Assembly: GCF_019429485.1 (NCBI RefSeq)
Contig: NZ_JAHXZN010000001.1
Location: 558,001 to 622,000, forward strand
Source of the DNA: Sphingomonas citri
GTDB lineage: Bacteria > Pseudomonadota > Alphaproteobacteria > Sphingomonadales > Sphingomonadaceae
Direction of reading: 5' to 3'
DNA length: 64,000 nt
The notes below the pieces were generated by a model. It was not told the origin of the DNA. It saw only the letters and a program-made list of their open reading frames with translations, and ran no database searches. Shown one piece after another: positions 37,189 to 46,701 of this stretch. A program made the translations under genes and the position numbers. Within the stretch, counting starts at the first letter, position 1; each line of letters starts with the position of its first letter.

Positions 37189-37264
37189 GCTCCTGCGCTC
37201 GCAGGAGCGCAGAGCCGCACGCGTCGCCCTCCATGACGCCGGGCTCCTGCTTCCGCAGGAGCCC
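37189..37264. terminator. Two related hairpins between cobU and dnaB
   Basis: GCTCCTGC-N4-GCAGGAGC at 37189-37208 and GGGCTCCTGC-N4-GCAGGAGCCC at 37241-37264. Both lie between the convergent cobU and dnaB genes and probably serve as a bidirectional terminator. The shared core suggests another small palindromic repeat family. Confidence 0.6.
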
Positions 37265-37272
37265 ACCACCGC

Positions 37273-38760
37273 TCAATAACCGGCGTAGTCCGAGAAGCGC
37301 GTGATCGTCGGGTCGAACTTGAGCACTACCTTGCCTGTCGCACCGTGGCGCTGCTTGGCGACGATGAGCTCGGCGAGACCGTAGACACGCTCCATGTCCG
37401 CCGCCCAGCGCGCGTGATCCTCGAAGACGTTGGCCGAATCGCCCTCCATCGGCCGCTTGGGCTCGCGCTGCGCGGTGTAATAATCCTCGCGGTACACGAA
37501 CCACACCATATCGGCGTCCTGCTCGATCGAGCCCGACTCGCGCAGGTCGGAGAGCATCGGGCGCTTGTCCTCGCGCTGCTCTACCGCGCGGCTCAGCTGC
37601 GACAGCGCCAGCACCGGCACGTTCATGTCCTTGGCCAGTGTCTTCAGCCCGCGGCTGATCTCGGAGATCTCCTGCACGCGGTTGCCGTCGCCCTTGCCGG
37701 AGCCCGAGAGCAGCTGGAGATAGTCCACCACCACCAGCCCGATCTCGTTGTTGTGGCGGCGCTGCAGCCGGCGCACGCGGGTGTGGAGCGCGCCGATCGA
37801 GAGGCCGCCGGTGTCGTCGATGAAGAAGGGCAGGTTCTCCAGCTCGGCGGCGGCGGCGGCGAGCTGCTCGAACTCGGTCTTGCTGATCTTGCCCATGCGC
37901 AGCGCCTCGGAGCTGATCCGCGACTGTTCGGCGAGGATACGCGTGGCGAGCTGGTCCGCGCTCATCTCGAGGCTGAAGAAGGCCACCTTGGCACCGACCG
38001 ACTTGGCCGGCGGGATGCCGTCGCGCATGTCGCGCATCCAGCGCTGCGCCGCGTTGAACGCGATATTGGTGGCGAGCGAGGTCTTGCCCATGCCGGGCCG
38101 GCCGGCGAGGATCATTAGGTCCGAGTGGTGCATGCCGCCGATCTTGGCATTGACCGAGTCGAGCCCGGTGGTGACGCCGGAGAGGTTGCCGCCCCAGTTG
38201 AGCGCGCGCTCCGCCATCTTCACCGCCGCGGTGCTCGCCTGGGCGAAGCTCTTCACCGCATTCTCGGTGCCCCCGTCGGCGGCGACGCGGAACAGCTCCT
38301 CCTCGGCGGCCTCGATCTGGGCGCGCGGGTTGACCTCCTCGCTGGTGTCCATCGCGCGATCCACCATCGTGTGGCCGACCGAGACGAGCGCGCGCAACAG
38401 CGCGAGATCGTAGATCTGCTGCGCGAACTGGCGCGCGCCGATCAGCCCGGCACCCGAGCCGGTCAGCCCGGCGAGATAGCCGACGCCGCCCAGCTCCTTG
38501 ATCCCCTCGTCCGCCTCGAACATCGGGCGCAGCGTCACCGGGGTAGCGAGCATGTCGGTGGCGCGCAGCGACTTGATGGCGGCGAAGATGCGGCCGTGGA
38601 CCGGCTCGTAGAAATGCTGCGGCTCGAGCCGGTCGACGATGTCGTCGGCGAGGCGATTGTCGATCATCATCGCCCCCAGCATCGCCGCCTCGGCCTCGAC
38701 GTTGCGCGGCAGGTGGACGGGCTCGGGCGATGCCGGCGGTGCGAATGCTAGGGTGGCCAT
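37273..38760 (-). CDS. dnaB: Replicative DNA helicase
   Basis: 495 residues. The hexameric 5'-3' helicase of the replisome. N-terminal primase-binding domain (LPRNVEAEAAMLGAMMIDN), then the RecA-like core with Walker A LAGRPGMGKTSLA, FSLEMSADQLATR, Walker B LVVVDYLQLL, LSQLSRAVEQREDKRP and the C-terminal KQRHGATG. There is no intein. The start ATG 38758-38760 gives the usual N terminus. It stands alone, with 106 bases upstream holding no gene. Confidence 0.97.
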   Translation of the reverse strand: MATLAFAPPASPEPVHLPRNVEAEAAMLGAMMIDNRLADDIVDRLEPQHFYEPVHGRIFAAIKSLRATDMLATPVTLRPMFEADEGIKELGGVGYLAGLTGSGAGLIGARQFAQQIYDLALLRALVSVGHTMVDRAMDTSEEVNPRAQIEAAEEELFRVAADGGTENAVKSFAQASTAAVKMAERALNWGGNLSGVTTGLDSVNAKIGGMHHSDLMILAGRPGMGKTSLATNIAFNAAQRWMRDMRDGIPPAKSVGAKVAFFSLEMSADQLATRILAEQSRISSEALRMGKISKTEFEQLAAAAAELENLPFFIDDTGGLSIGALHTRVRRLQRRHNNEIGLVVVDYLQLLSGSGKGDGNRVQEISEISRGLKTLAKDMNVPVLALSQLSRAVEQREDKRPMLSDLRESGSIEQDADMVWFVYREDYYTAQREPKRPMEGDSANVFEDHARWAADMERVYGLAELIVAKQRHGATGKVVLKFDPTITRFSDYAGY

Positions 38761-38866
38761 CCGACGGCCTATACGCGCCCGACGCGGCGAGCGGAACGGC
38801 ACGGGCGGTGGAACCTGTGGATGACTCGATTGTGACGGCGCGACATCGCCTCTATCGAGCGGGCGC

Positions 38867-39349
38867 ATGGCCGATCCGCGGATCATCGACATCGAGCTGG
38901 ACGAACGCACCATCCTGTGGCGCTCGGCCGACATCGAGCAGGAGCGTCGGATCGCCATCTTCGACCTGATCGAAGACAATCACTTCGCCCCGCAGCGGGT
39001 GCAGCCCGACGGCTATGCCGGCCCGTATAAGGTGCGGCTCTCGGTCGAGGAGGGTCGGCTGGCGCTGGCGATCCGCCGCGCCGACGACGCGCCGCTCGAG
39101 ACCCTGGTGCTGGGGCTCGCGCGATTTCGCCGGCCGATCAGAGATTATTTCGCGATCTGCGACAGTTACTATCAGGCAATCCGCCAATCGACGCCGCAGC
39201 AGATCGAGACGGTAGACATGGCCCGGCGCGCCATCCACAATGAGGCGGCCGACCTGCTGCGCGAGCGGCTCGACGGCAAGGTGGCGATCGACTTCGACAC
39301 CGCGCGGCGTCTCTTCACGCTGATCTGCGTTCTTCATATCAAGGCATAA
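38867..39349 (+). CDS. UPF0262 family protein
   Basis: 160 residues, the standard length of UPF0262, a family confined to alphaproteobacteria. RIIDIELDERTILWRSADIEQERRIAIFDL at the N terminus (seen as IDIELDERTI and ERRIAIFDLIEDN), LARFRRPIRDYFAICDSYYQAI in the middle, and AIHNEAADLLRERL near the end. No catalytic motif is known; function unknown. Divergent from dnaB; the next gene begins 8 bases later. Confidence 0.92.
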   Translation: MADPRIIDIELDERTILWRSADIEQERRIAIFDLIEDNHFAPQRVQPDGYAGPYKVRLSVEEGRLALAIRRADDAPLETLVLGLARFRRPIRDYFAICDSYYQAIRQSTPQQIETVDMARRAIHNEAADLLRERLDGKVAIDFDTARRLFTLICVLHIKA

Positions 39350-39357
39350 GTTTTATC

Positions 39358-40035
39358 ATGTGGGGTTTGGGAAGGATCTTCTTGATTCTGGGTGCGATCG
39401 CGCTCGCGGGTGTGGCCGCGTGGCAGGTCGCGCTGCGTTGGCGACCGGCGGTCGAGCGCTATCCGGTGCAGGGCGTCGACGTGTCCGAGGCGACCGGCGA
39501 CGTCGTCTGGCCGGTCCTCAAGGGCGAGGGCGCCGACTTCGGCTATGCCGTGGCGACCAGCGGCGCGCGGACGCGCGACCGCGCCTTCCAGACCAACTGG
39601 GACGAGATGGCGCGTGCCGGGCTACGCCGCGGCGCGATCCACGTCTTCTCCTTCTGCCAGTCGCCGCGCGCGCAGGCCGACTCGTTCAACACCGTGGTGC
39701 CGCGCGACCCCGCGGCGCTGCCGGTGGCGATCTCGTTCCGCTACGCCGAGGACTGCCCCGACCGCCCGGAGCGCGCCGCGCTGGTGGCGGGCGTGGCCGA
39801 CATGATCGCACGGATCGAGACCCACACGGGCAAGCCGGTGGTGCTCAAGGTGGCGCGCGACGTCGAGCGCGACTATCGCCTGACCGAGGCGTTCGACCGG
39901 CCGCTCTGGGCGGTCGGCAACTTCCTCCGTCCCGGCTATGGCGCGCGGGTGTGGCGGATGTGGCGCGCGACCGACCTGCGCCGCGTCGACGGCGTCGACG
40001 GGCCGGTCAACTGGGACGTGGTGGAGCTGGGATGA
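39358..40035 (+). CDS. GH25 lysozyme-like protein with degenerate active site
   Basis: 225 residues: an N-terminal membrane anchor (about 6-22, RIFLILGAIALAGVAAW) followed by a GH25 (muramidase) fold beginning QGVDVSEATGDVVW. Acidic residues usual in GH25 are missing: the typical A-T-E-G is ATSG, the typical P-P-V-x-D-x-E segment is LPVAISFRY, and the VDxN near the end is VNWD. Only the first Asp (GVDVS) is kept. It may bind peptidoglycan without cleaving it. Its stop overlaps the cdd start. Confidence 0.75.
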   Translation: MWGLGRIFLILGAIALAGVAAWQVALRWRPAVERYPVQGVDVSEATGDVVWPVLKGEGADFGYAVATSGARTRDRAFQTNWDEMARAGLRRGAIHVFSFCQSPRAQADSFNTVVPRDPAALPVAISFRYAEDCPDRPERAALVAGVADMIARIETHTGKPVVLKVARDVERDYRLTEAFDRPLWAVGNFLRPGYGARVWRMWRATDLRRVDGVDGPVNWDVVELG

Positions 40036-40493
40036 GCGAGCGGAATCAGGATCAGGCGCGGCAGCTGATCGCGGCGGCGCGCGCGGCGGCGGTGCACGCG
40101 CACGCGCCCTACTCGCGCTTCGCCGTCGGTGCCGCGGTGCTGCTCGACGACGGCAGCATGGTGACCGGCGCGAACGTCGAGAACGCCAGCTATGGCCTGT
40201 CGCTCTGCGCCGAGACGGTGGCGATCGCGACCGTCTCCGCCTCGGGCCGGTTGCGCCGCGTGGTGGCGGTGGGCGTCATTGGCGGCGCGATGGACTCGAC
40301 CGGCCGCGCCACCGGACACGCGCCGGTGCGGCCGTGCGGTCGCTGCCGCCAGGTGCTAAACGAGGCGGCGCAGCTGAGCGGACGCGATCTCACGGTCCAC
40401 TGCGCCGGCGCCGAGGGAGAGGCGGTGGCCAGCTATCGCCTATCCGAGCTGCTGCCGGATGCTTTCGGGCCGAGTGACCTGGGGGTGCGCTGA
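40032..40493 (+). CDS. cdd: Cytidine deaminase
   Basis: 153 residues, small tetrameric type. Zinc and catalytic motifs: LCAETVAIA (C-A-E) and RPCGRCRQVL (P-C-x2-C). The substrate-loop start APYSRFAVGAAVLLDDG and the NVENASYG motif are present. Deaminates cytidine and deoxycytidine for pyrimidine salvage. Overlaps the lysozyme-like gene by 4 bases. Confidence 0.95.
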   Translation: MSERNQDQARQLIAAARAAAVHAHAPYSRFAVGAAVLLDDGSMVTGANVENASYGLSLCAETVAIATVSASGRLRRVVAVGVIGGAMDSTGRATGHAPVRPCGRCRQVLNEAAQLSGRDLTVHCAGAEGEAVASYRLSELLPDAFGPSDLGVR

Positions 40494-40526
40494 GCGGGTG
40501 GCGCGACCGATGCAATACCAAGGCGT

Positions 40527-40549
40527 GATCCTGACCTTGTTTCAGGATC
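40527..40549. terminator. Hairpin between cdd and cyoD
   Basis: GATCCTGA and TCAGGATC form an 8-bp stem around a 7-base loop between two convergent genes. It is related in wording to family B repeats (GATCCTGACCTTGTTTCAGG), so it may be a repeat acting as terminator. Confidence 0.55.
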
Positions 40550-40649
40550 CACGACCCCTCAGGTGCCTCCGGGTCTGAGTGCACGGCACGGTGTATTCTG
40601 AGACGAGCTCAGGATGACGCCGCAGAAATGGGGCGCGGAAGCGCCCATC

Positions 40650-41024
40650 TCATGGCGTCGCCATCGTCGCCACCGGCATCATATTATGGTCGAGGTGCGC
40701 CATGATCCACAGCGTGCCTCCCACCGTCAGCACCACGATCATCACGCCGAAGGCGAGCGCCAGCGTGTTGTTGGTGTTCTCCGGCCCGCTCGTGATGTGG
40801 AGGAAGAAGACGAGATGCACCCCCATCTGCGCCACCGCCAGCACGGCCAGCAGGATTGGGATCGCCGGTGCCCAGACCGCGCCCGACCCGACGAGCGCGA
40901 ACGACGCCACCGTCAGCAGCAGCGCCAGCCCCAGCCCGGCGAGATAGGTCGAGAGCCGCGCCGCGCCCTCCTTGTGGCCGCCGGGGGCATGATCGAGCCG
41001 GCGGTCGCCCCTCTGCTCACTCAT
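40650..41024 (-). CDS. cyoD: Cytochrome o ubiquinol oxidase subunit IV
   Basis: 124 residues with three hydrophobic helices (LSTYLAGLGLALLLTVASFAL, AIPILLAVLAVAQMGVHLVF in pieces, and LALAFGVMIVVLTVGG). HLVFFLHI and the final helix-HLDHNMMP pattern match CyoD. Assembly subunit of the bo3 oxidase. Start overlaps the cyoC stop. Confidence 0.93.
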   Translation of the reverse strand: MSEQRGDRRLDHAPGGHKEGAARLSTYLAGLGLALLLTVASFALVGSGAVWAPAIPILLAVLAVAQMGVHLVFFLHITSGPENTNNTLALAFGVMIVVLTVGGTLWIMAHLDHNMMPVATMATP

Positions 41025-41668
41025 CCCATCACTCCGTACAGATAGACCACGGTGAACAGCGCGACCCAGATGATGTCGAGCGCGTGCCAGTAGAGGCCGA
41101 AGCACAGAAGCCGCCGCTCCACCGCGTCGGTGAAGCCGAGCGTCGCCACCTGCCCCATCATCACCGTCAGCCACACCAGTCCGGCGGCGACGTGCAGCCC
41201 GTGCGCGCCGACGAGCGTGAACAGCGCCGAGAGGAAGGCGCTGCGGGTCGGCGCGGCGCCCTCCAGGACCAGATGGGTCAGCTCGTACAGCTCGATCGCT
41301 AGGAAGCTGAGCCCGAGCAAGGCCGTGAGCGCGCCCCACAGGTAGGTCGCGCCGGCGCGCTGGCGCACCGCCATGATCGACATCACGCCGCAGGTGAAGC
41401 TGGAGAAGAGCAGGCACAGGGTCTCGACGAAAACCAGCCGCAGCTCGAACAGCTCGCTCCCTTGCGGGCCGCCGGCGGTGTTGGGCGCGAGCACCGCATA
41501 GGCCGCGAACAGCCCCGAGAACATGATGATGTCGCTGAGCAGGAAGACCCAGAAGCCGAACGCGACGGTGACCTGCTTGGGCGCCGGGCCGCCCTCCCCG
41601 TGGCCGGGCGGGTCGCTCCTCGCGCCTTGGTCACCCTCGTGGCGCGGGTCGGCGATCTCTCCGCTCAT
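41021..41668 (-). CDS. cyoC: Cytochrome o ubiquinol oxidase subunit III
   Basis: 215 residues, five-helix CyoC type. Motifs [39 protein letters not shown], and the terminal [21 protein letters not shown], read in pieces. Polar N terminus. Overlaps cyoB and cyoD by 4 bases each, indicating a coupled operon. Confidence 0.96.
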   Translation of the reverse strand: MSGEIADPRHEGDQGARSDPPGHGEGGPAPKQVTVAFGFWVFLLSDIIMFSGLFAAYAVLAPNTAGGPQGSELFELRLVFVETLCLLFSSFTCGVMSIMAVRQRAGATYLWGALTALLGLSFLAIELYELTHLVLEGAAPTRSAFLSALFTLVGAHGLHVAAGLVWLTVMMGQVATLGFTDAVERRLLCFGLYWHALDIIWVALFTVVYLYGVMG

Positions 41669-43620
41669 GCCGCCGGCTCCAGCGCGCTGAGCTCATCGAC
41701 GCCGATCTCCTGCTCGCCGGGCTGGTGCCACGCGATCCACAAGGTCGTCGCGAAGCCGGCGAGCATGCCCAGCACGACCAGCCACCAGATATGCCACACC
41801 AGCGCGAAGCCGGTGAGATAGGTAAAGAAGGCGCCGACGAAGCCGTAGGCGCTGTTGCGCGGCATCTCTATCGGCTCAAGCGGCTCGGGCGTCTCATCCG
41901 CCTCGCCGCGCTTCATCAGCGCGAGCGCGTCTCGCCCTTCGACTTGGGGCAACCGCGCGAAGTTCCACGGCGGCGGCGGCGAGCGCGTCGCCCATTCCAG
42001 CGTGCGCCCGTCCCACGGATCGCCGGTCCCGTCGGCGAGTGACCGGCGCTCGCGCACGGAGACGTAAAGCTGCATCGCCAGGCTCACGATACCGCCCAGG
42101 ATCAGCAGCGCGCCGAGCCAGGCGGCGACCAGCCAGGGCTGCCACGCCGGGTTGTCGTAGTGCTGGAGCCGCCGCGTCATGCCCATCAGCCCCAGCGCGT
42201 AGAGCGGCATGAAGGCGAGATAGAAGCCGCTCACCCACAGCACCACCGCGGCCTTGCCCCAGCCGTCATGCAGGCGGAAGCCGAACGCCTTGGGGAACCA
42301 ATAGCTGTAGCCAGCGAAGGCGGCGAACAGCACGCCGCCGATGATCACGTTGTGGAAGTGCGCCACCAGGAAGACCGAGTTGTGGAGCACGAAATCGGCC
42401 GGCGGCACCGCCAGCAGCACACCGGTCATCCCGCCGACGACGAAGGTGGGGATGAACGCCACCGCCCACAGCATCGGCACCTCGAAGCGTAGGCGCCCGC
42501 CGTACATCGTGAACAGCCAGTTGAAGACCTTCACGCCCGTGGGCACCGCGATGATCATCGTCATCACGCCGAACACGCCGTTCACGTCCGCCCCCGCCCC
42601 CATGGTGAAAAAGTGGTGCAGCCACACCATGAAGGAGAGGACACAGATCGCCAGCGTGGCGAGCACCATCGAGCGATAGCCGAACAACGGCTTGCCGCTG
42701 AAGGTCGCGATGATCTCGCTGAAGATCCCGAAGGCGGGCAGCACCAGGATATACACCTCGGGATGCCCCCAGGCCCAGATCAGGTTGACGAACAGCATCT
42801 GGTTGCCGCCCGCCTCGTTGGTGAAGAAGTGGAAGCCTAGGTAGCGGTCCAGCGTCAGCATGATCAGCGTCGCGGTCAGGATCGGGAAGGCCGCCACGAT
42901 CAGCAGGTTGCTCGCCAGCGCGGTCCAGCAGAAGATCGGCATGCGGGTGTAGCGCATGCCCGGCGCGCGCATCTTCAGGATGGTCGTGACCAGGTTGATC
43001 CCGCCGAGCAGCGTTCCCGCGCCCGAGATCTGCAGCGCCCAGAGGTAATAATCGACGCCGACCCCGGGCGAGAAGGCGCGCTCGCTGAGCGGCGGATAGA
43101 CCAGCCAGCCGGTCCGCGCGAACTCGCCGACGACGAGGCTGGTGTTGATCAGCAGCACGCCGGTGGCAGTGAGCCAGAAGCTCACCGAGTTGAGCGTCGG
43201 GAAGGCGACGTCGCGCACGCCCAGCTGGAGCGGCACCGCGAAGTTCATCAGCCCGATCATGAACGGCATCGCCACGAAGAAGATCATGATCGTGCCGTGC
43301 GCGCTGAAGATCTGGTCGTAGTGATCCGGCGGCAGGAAGCCCTCGCCGGCCCCCACCGCCATCGCCTGATGCGAGCGCATCATCAGCGCGTCGGCGAAGC
43401 CGCGGATCAGCATCACGAGCGCGAGCAGGCAGTACATCACGCCAATGCGCTTGTGATCGACCGAGGTGATCCACTCGCGCCACAGATAGGGCAGCCAGCC
43501 CTTGAACAGGATCGTCGCGCCGGTGCCGAGCAGCACCACGAACAGCACGCCGGCGGTGACCATCACGATCGGTTCGTGCAGCGGGATCGAGTCCCAGCTG
43601 AGCCGTCCCAGCAGCGTCAC
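41665..43620 (-). CDS. cyoB: Cytochrome o ubiquinol oxidase subunit I
   Basis: 651 residues. Haem-copper oxidase subunit I that reduces O2 and pumps protons. The CuB/tyrosine site is [15 protein letters not shown], with HHFFTMGAG for further CuB histidines and HFHNVIIGG for the haem ligands. The quinol-site signature R-x3-D appears as [11 protein letters not shown], which separates it from cytochrome c oxidases. The start is GTG (43618-43620). Second gene of cyoABCD. Confidence 0.97.
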   Translation of the reverse strand: MTLLGRLSWDSIPLHEPIVMVTAGVLFVVLLGTGATILFKGWLPYLWREWITSVDHKRIGVMYCLLALVMLIRGFADALMMRSHQAMAVGAGEGFLPPDHYDQIFSAHGTIMIFFVAMPFMIGLMNFAVPLQLGVRDVAFPTLNSVSFWLTATGVLLINTSLVVGEFARTGWLVYPPLSERAFSPGVGVDYYLWALQISGAGTLLGGINLVTTILKMRAPGMRYTRMPIFCWTALASNLLIVAAFPILTATLIMLTLDRYLGFHFFTNEAGGNQMLFVNLIWAWGHPEVYILVLPAFGIFSEIIATFSGKPLFGYRSMVLATLAICVLSFMVWLHHFFTMGAGADVNGVFGVMTMIIAVPTGVKVFNWLFTMYGGRLRFEVPMLWAVAFIPTFVVGGMTGVLLAVPPADFVLHNSVFLVAHFHNVIIGGVLFAAFAGYSYWFPKAFGFRLHDGWGKAAVVLWVSGFYLAFMPLYALGLMGMTRRLQHYDNPAWQPWLVAAWLGALLILGGIVSLAMQLYVSVRERRSLADGTGDPWDGRTLEWATRSPPPPWNFARLPQVEGRDALALMKRGEADETPEPLEPIEMPRNSAYGFVGAFFTYLTGFALVWHIWWLVVLGMLAGFATTLWIAWHQPGEQEIGVDELSALEPAA

Positions 43621-44498
43621 CGGCCGGCCTCGGCGTCGGACTCGCCCTGATTGCTGGCATCACGCGGCCGCTCCGCCGCCGGCGCGCGTTGTGCCACGAC
43701 CGCGTCGAACAGCCGCGACGGCGCGGTACCGAACACCATCGGCTGGGCCACGGTCCCGCGCCGCGCGAGCTGGCGGTAGCGCGCCTCGTCGAGCGGCGGC
43801 GCCGCGCGCGCCTGCGCCACCCAGGCGGTGAACTGCGCCGCGGGCAGCGCGTCGACGGTGAAGGTCATGTCGGAGAAGCCCTTGCCGCTGTAATGCGCGG
43901 CGATGCCGGGATAGCGCCCGGGCCGGTCGGCGGCGAGGCGGAGCTGCGCCTCCATCCCCGCCATCGCATAGATCTGGCTGCCGAGCTGCGGCACGAAGAA
44001 GCTGTTCATCACGGTGGCCGAGGTCAGCCGGAAATGGATCGGCGTACCGGCGGGCACGACGAGCCGGTTTACCGTGGCGACGTGCTGCGCGGGATAGAGG
44101 AACAGCCACTTCCAGTCGAGCGCGACCACCTGCACCTCGATCGGCGCGACCTTCGCCGGGATCGGCCGACGCGGATCGAGCAGATGCGCGCCGACCCAGC
44201 CGGTACCACCGAGAAACAGCACGATCATCGCCGGCACCGACCAGATCAGCAGCTCGAGCTTGCCCGAATAATCCCAGTCCGGGCGATAGCGCGCGCGGCG
44301 GTTCCCGGCGCGGAACCACCAGGCGAACGCGACCGTCGCCACCATCACCGGCACCACGATGAGCAGCATCGCCCCGAGCGAGTCGAAGAGGATCTGTTTC
44401 TCGGCGCGCGCCACGGGTCCCTGCGGGTCGAGCACGCCGGCGCTGCATCCCGCGAGCGCGAGTGGCGCCACCACGAACCAGCGCCGCGGGGCGCTCAC
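43617..44498 (-). CDS. cyoA: Cytochrome o ubiquinol oxidase subunit II
   Basis: 293 residues. Lipoprotein signal with lipobox LALAGC (Cys 18), two membrane helices ([19 protein letters not shown] and [17 protein letters not shown]), then a periplasmic cupredoxin domain that lacks the CuA cysteines, as expected for a quinol oxidase. [37 protein letters not shown] is read in parts and is diagnostic. GTG start 44496-44498 overlaps the upstream small gene. Confidence 0.95.
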   Translation of the reverse strand: MSAPRRWFVVAPLALAGCSAGVLDPQGPVARAEKQILFDSLGAMLLIVVPVMVATVAFAWWFRAGNRRARYRPDWDYSGKLELLIWSVPAMIVLFLGGTGWVGAHLLDPRRPIPAKVAPIEVQVVALDWKWLFLYPAQHVATVNRLVVPAGTPIHFRLTSATVMNSFFVPQLGSQIYAMAGMEAQLRLAADRPGRYPGIAAHYSGKGFSDMTFTVDALPAAQFTAWVAQARAAPPLDEARYRQLARRGTVAQPMVFGTAPSRLFDAVVAQRAPAAERPRDASNQGESDAEAGR

Positions 44499-44710
44499 GC
44501 CGCGGCCACCCCGTCGACGCTGACCCGCGCCGCGTCGATCAGTACGCCGCGGATGCGCACGCGCTTGGCGATATGATCGACCGGAACGCGCTGGAGCTCG
44601 AGCACGAAGGTGCCGCCGCGATCGCGCCGCAGGATGAAGGCGCCGCCCTCGCGCACCAATGTGCCGGTCTCGTCGACGGGGCTGCCCGGCATCGCCATGA
44701 ACGCGCCCAT
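44495..44710 (-). CDS. Small DUF5818-like protein upstream of cyoA
   Basis: 71 residues from ATG 44710 (longer forms from TTG 44734, shorter from 44698 or 44692, are possible). The pattern DETGTLVREGGAFILRRDRGG, then VRIRGVLIDAARVSVDGV, resembles the small DUF5818 beta-rich proteins of sphingomonads; I am not certain of the assignment. Its stop overlaps the cyoA GTG, so it may be the first gene of the oxidase operon and could help couple cyoA translation. Confidence 0.6.
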   Translation of the reverse strand: MGAFMAMPGSPVDETGTLVREGGAFILRRDRGGTFVLELQRVPVDHIAKRVRIRGVLIDAARVSVDGVAAA

Positions 44711-44777
44711 GCGCGCTCGCCAAGGCCGACGCAAGCGCCTCGAGGCTGCGCCAGGTCAGCTGCTCCGACGCGAGCGG

Positions 44778-44853
44778 TGGTGGGCCCGGCAGGACTCGAA
44801 CCCGCAACCTAGCCGTTATGAGCGGCCAGCTCTAACCGTTGAGCTACAGGCCC
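44778..44853 (-). tRNA. tRNA-Ile(CAU), lysidine type
   Basis: 76 bases including an encoded CCA. Acceptor stem GGGCCTG / CGGGCCC, D-arm GTAGCTCAACGGTTAGAGC, anticodon loop CTCATAA (anticodon CAT), T-arm GCGGGTTCGAGTCCTGC. The TCATAA loop and GAGC-TGGCC context resemble E. coli ileX-type tRNA-Ile2 rather than either tRNA-Met, so the CAU is expected to be modified to lysidine and read AUA. Confidence 0.93.
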
Positions 44854-44906
44854 GCCCGCGTCGGTGGCGCCACGTAGCGGCACGCCGGGGCGGCTGGCAA
44901 GCCGGC

Positions 44907-46592
44907 TCAGGTCCCGCCCCGAGCATGGTCGCGCGGCGCGTCGCCGTCGTCGTCACCCGGCGCGGCCGTCGGCGCCGCGCTCGGTAGCGCCAGCCGCAGT
45001 CGCTCGGGCAGAAAGTCGAGCCGCCCGCCCAACTCGACAGCGAGATTGCGCGCCAGCCGCAGCGCGAAGCCGGTGCCGAGCAGCGGCGCGCCGTCGTCAT
45101 CGCTCACCGCCTCATCGTCGAGCGCGAGCAGCGCTGCCTCGTCGCGCCCAGCCAGCGCCGCAGGTAGCGCGATCGCCAGCGTCACCGACTCGCCGACACT
45201 CTCGACCGCGACACCGAGCAGCTCACCGCGGGTCGCAGCGGCCAGCAGCGTCGCGAGCAGCCGCTGCACCAGTCGCTCGGCGGCGTGTGCGTCGGCGGCC
45301 CAGCTCGCCGCGCCGGGTTCGGGCAGCGCCAGCGCACCGCCACGCAACGCGGCGAGCGGCGCCAGATCCTGCGCGACTCGTGCCAGCAGCGGCGCGACCG
45401 CGACCACGTCGTCGCGCAGGTCGAGTGCGTTGCCCTCGAGCCGCGCGGCGAGGTCGAGGTCGTCGATCGCACCGATCAGGCCGGCGACATGGCGTCGGAT
45501 CGTCGCCGCGCGGTCGCGGTAGCGCGGTGGCACCGGACCGAGCAGTTCCTGCTCGATCAGCTCGGAGAAGCCCGCGATCGCGTTGGTCGGCGTCCGCAGC
45601 TCATGCACCAGCCGGCGCAACCCCTCGGCGCCGACGCCTCCGGCGACCGACCGGGCCGCGGCGGCGCTCTCCTCGGCACGCGGCCGGCGCGCGCGGCCGC
45701 GGAAGCCGACGAAGCTGCCGCTGGCGAGATCGAACATCGGCGCGCCGGAGATGCGCCAGTCGCCGCCCACCGAAGACTCGCCGGGCACGCGTAGCCGCGC
45801 GTCGGCGAAGGTGGCACGCTTGCGGAACGCTCCAGCGGCGACACCGTCGACACTATGGTGCGACGGCGACAGCGTGGCGTCGTGGCTGAGCGAGAGGCCG
45901 ATCAACGCGCCGCGCGGCCCGGTGTCGACCCAGCGGATGATCCCGGCGGCGTCGGTCTCGAAGCGGAAGGCGCGGACCGGCGCGGGCGGCACGTCGCCTA
46001 GGCCGAGCGCGGCGCCGCGCTGGCGCTGGTACGCCTCGATGCGATGGACGAGGTCGGCCACCTCGAAACGCTCCCCCGCACTGCCCGCCGCCGGCGCAGG
46101 CGCTTCGACCGCCGGCGCCACCCCGGGCTCGGGCAGCGCATAGTCGGCCGACCCGAACGCCTCGAGCGCGCGGCCCACCGAAGGCGCGAGATCGCTGCGC
46201 CGGCGCAGCACGCTGCGGCCGTGCGGGCCGAGCTGCGGCAGCAGCAGGTCCCATTCCTCGGGCGCGAGCCGGGCGACGCGGAGCATGGTCGCGGCGATCT
46301 CGGGCGTGTCCTCGGCGAAGAAGGCGACCAGGGCGGCGGGCGGATCGGCCAACGCCAGCCCGCGCGCGGCGGCGGCGCGCGCCTCGGTCGGAACGGTCGC
46401 GCGCAGGTCGCGCAATTTGGCCACCAGTGCGGGCTCGGCAGCGGCGCGACCGCGCCCGATGAGGTCGACCAGCTGGCGGAAAGCCGCGCGCGCGCCGAAC
46501 GCCGTCGAGACGTCGGCGGCGAGAACGGTCTTCAGACTGTCGTCGAACCGCACCGGTGGGAAGCCCTCTGCTGCTGATGATCGGCGCGCCAT
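44907..46592 (-). CDS. Sensor histidine kinase-like protein with degenerate ATPase domain
   Basis: 561 residues from ATG 46592 (GGCGAG upstream; an ATG at 46613 lacks a ribosome site). The N-terminal half is helical with no membrane segment and no clear domain (a PAS-like part around AFRFETDAAGIIRWVDTG). The HisKA box is intact: LVHELRTPTNAIAGFSELI near residue 330. The HATPase part is weak: the N-box Asn is absent (RLLATLLAAATRGE) and the D-box is not recognisable, leaving only a G2-like GTGFALRLARNLAVELGG. It may act as a phosphotransfer or scaffold protein. Divergent from the Lrp/AsnC gene. Confidence 0.75.
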   Translation of the reverse strand: MARRSSAAEGFPPVRFDDSLKTVLAADVSTAFGARAAFRQLVDLIGRGRAAAEPALVAKLRDLRATVPTEARAAAARGLALADPPAALVAFFAEDTPEIAATMLRVARLAPEEWDLLLPQLGPHGRSVLRRRSDLAPSVGRALEAFGSADYALPEPGVAPAVEAPAPAAGSAGERFEVADLVHRIEAYQRQRGAALGLGDVPPAPVRAFRFETDAAGIIRWVDTGPRGALIGLSLSHDATLSPSHHSVDGVAAGAFRKRATFADARLRVPGESSVGGDWRISGAPMFDLASGSFVGFRGRARRPRAEESAAAARSVAGGVGAEGLRRLVHELRTPTNAIAGFSELIEQELLGPVPPRYRDRAATIRRHVAGLIGAIDDLDLAARLEGNALDLRDDVVAVAPLLARVAQDLAPLAALRGGALALPEPGAASWAADAHAAERLVQRLLATLLAAATRGELLGVAVESVGESVTLAIALPAALAGRDEAALLALDDEAVSDDDGAPLLGTGFALRLARNLAVELGGRLDFLPERLRLALPSAAPTAAPGDDDGDAPRDHARGGT

Positions 46593-46681
46593 CGGCTCGC
46601 CTGCTCCGTACATAGGGCGCGCCCGAAACGGCCGCTAATGCTCATTGCGGCGCAAAAAGCCGCCATGTCGCAGCTTGGCAC

Positions 46682-46701
46682 AATTGCGCTGGCACGCAAT
46701 T
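46682..46701. promoter_or_regulatory. Candidate operator of the Lrp/AsnC gene
   Basis: A perfect 7-bp inverted repeat, AATTGCG-CTGGCA-CGCAATT, lies in an unusually AT-rich island (down to TTTTATTG) 63 bases before the regulator start and within the divergent region shared with the kinase gene. A second inverted repeat, GCGGC-N7-GCCGC, is at 46647-46663. Lrp-family proteins often regulate themselves, so this is a reasonable binding site. Confidence 0.45.
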
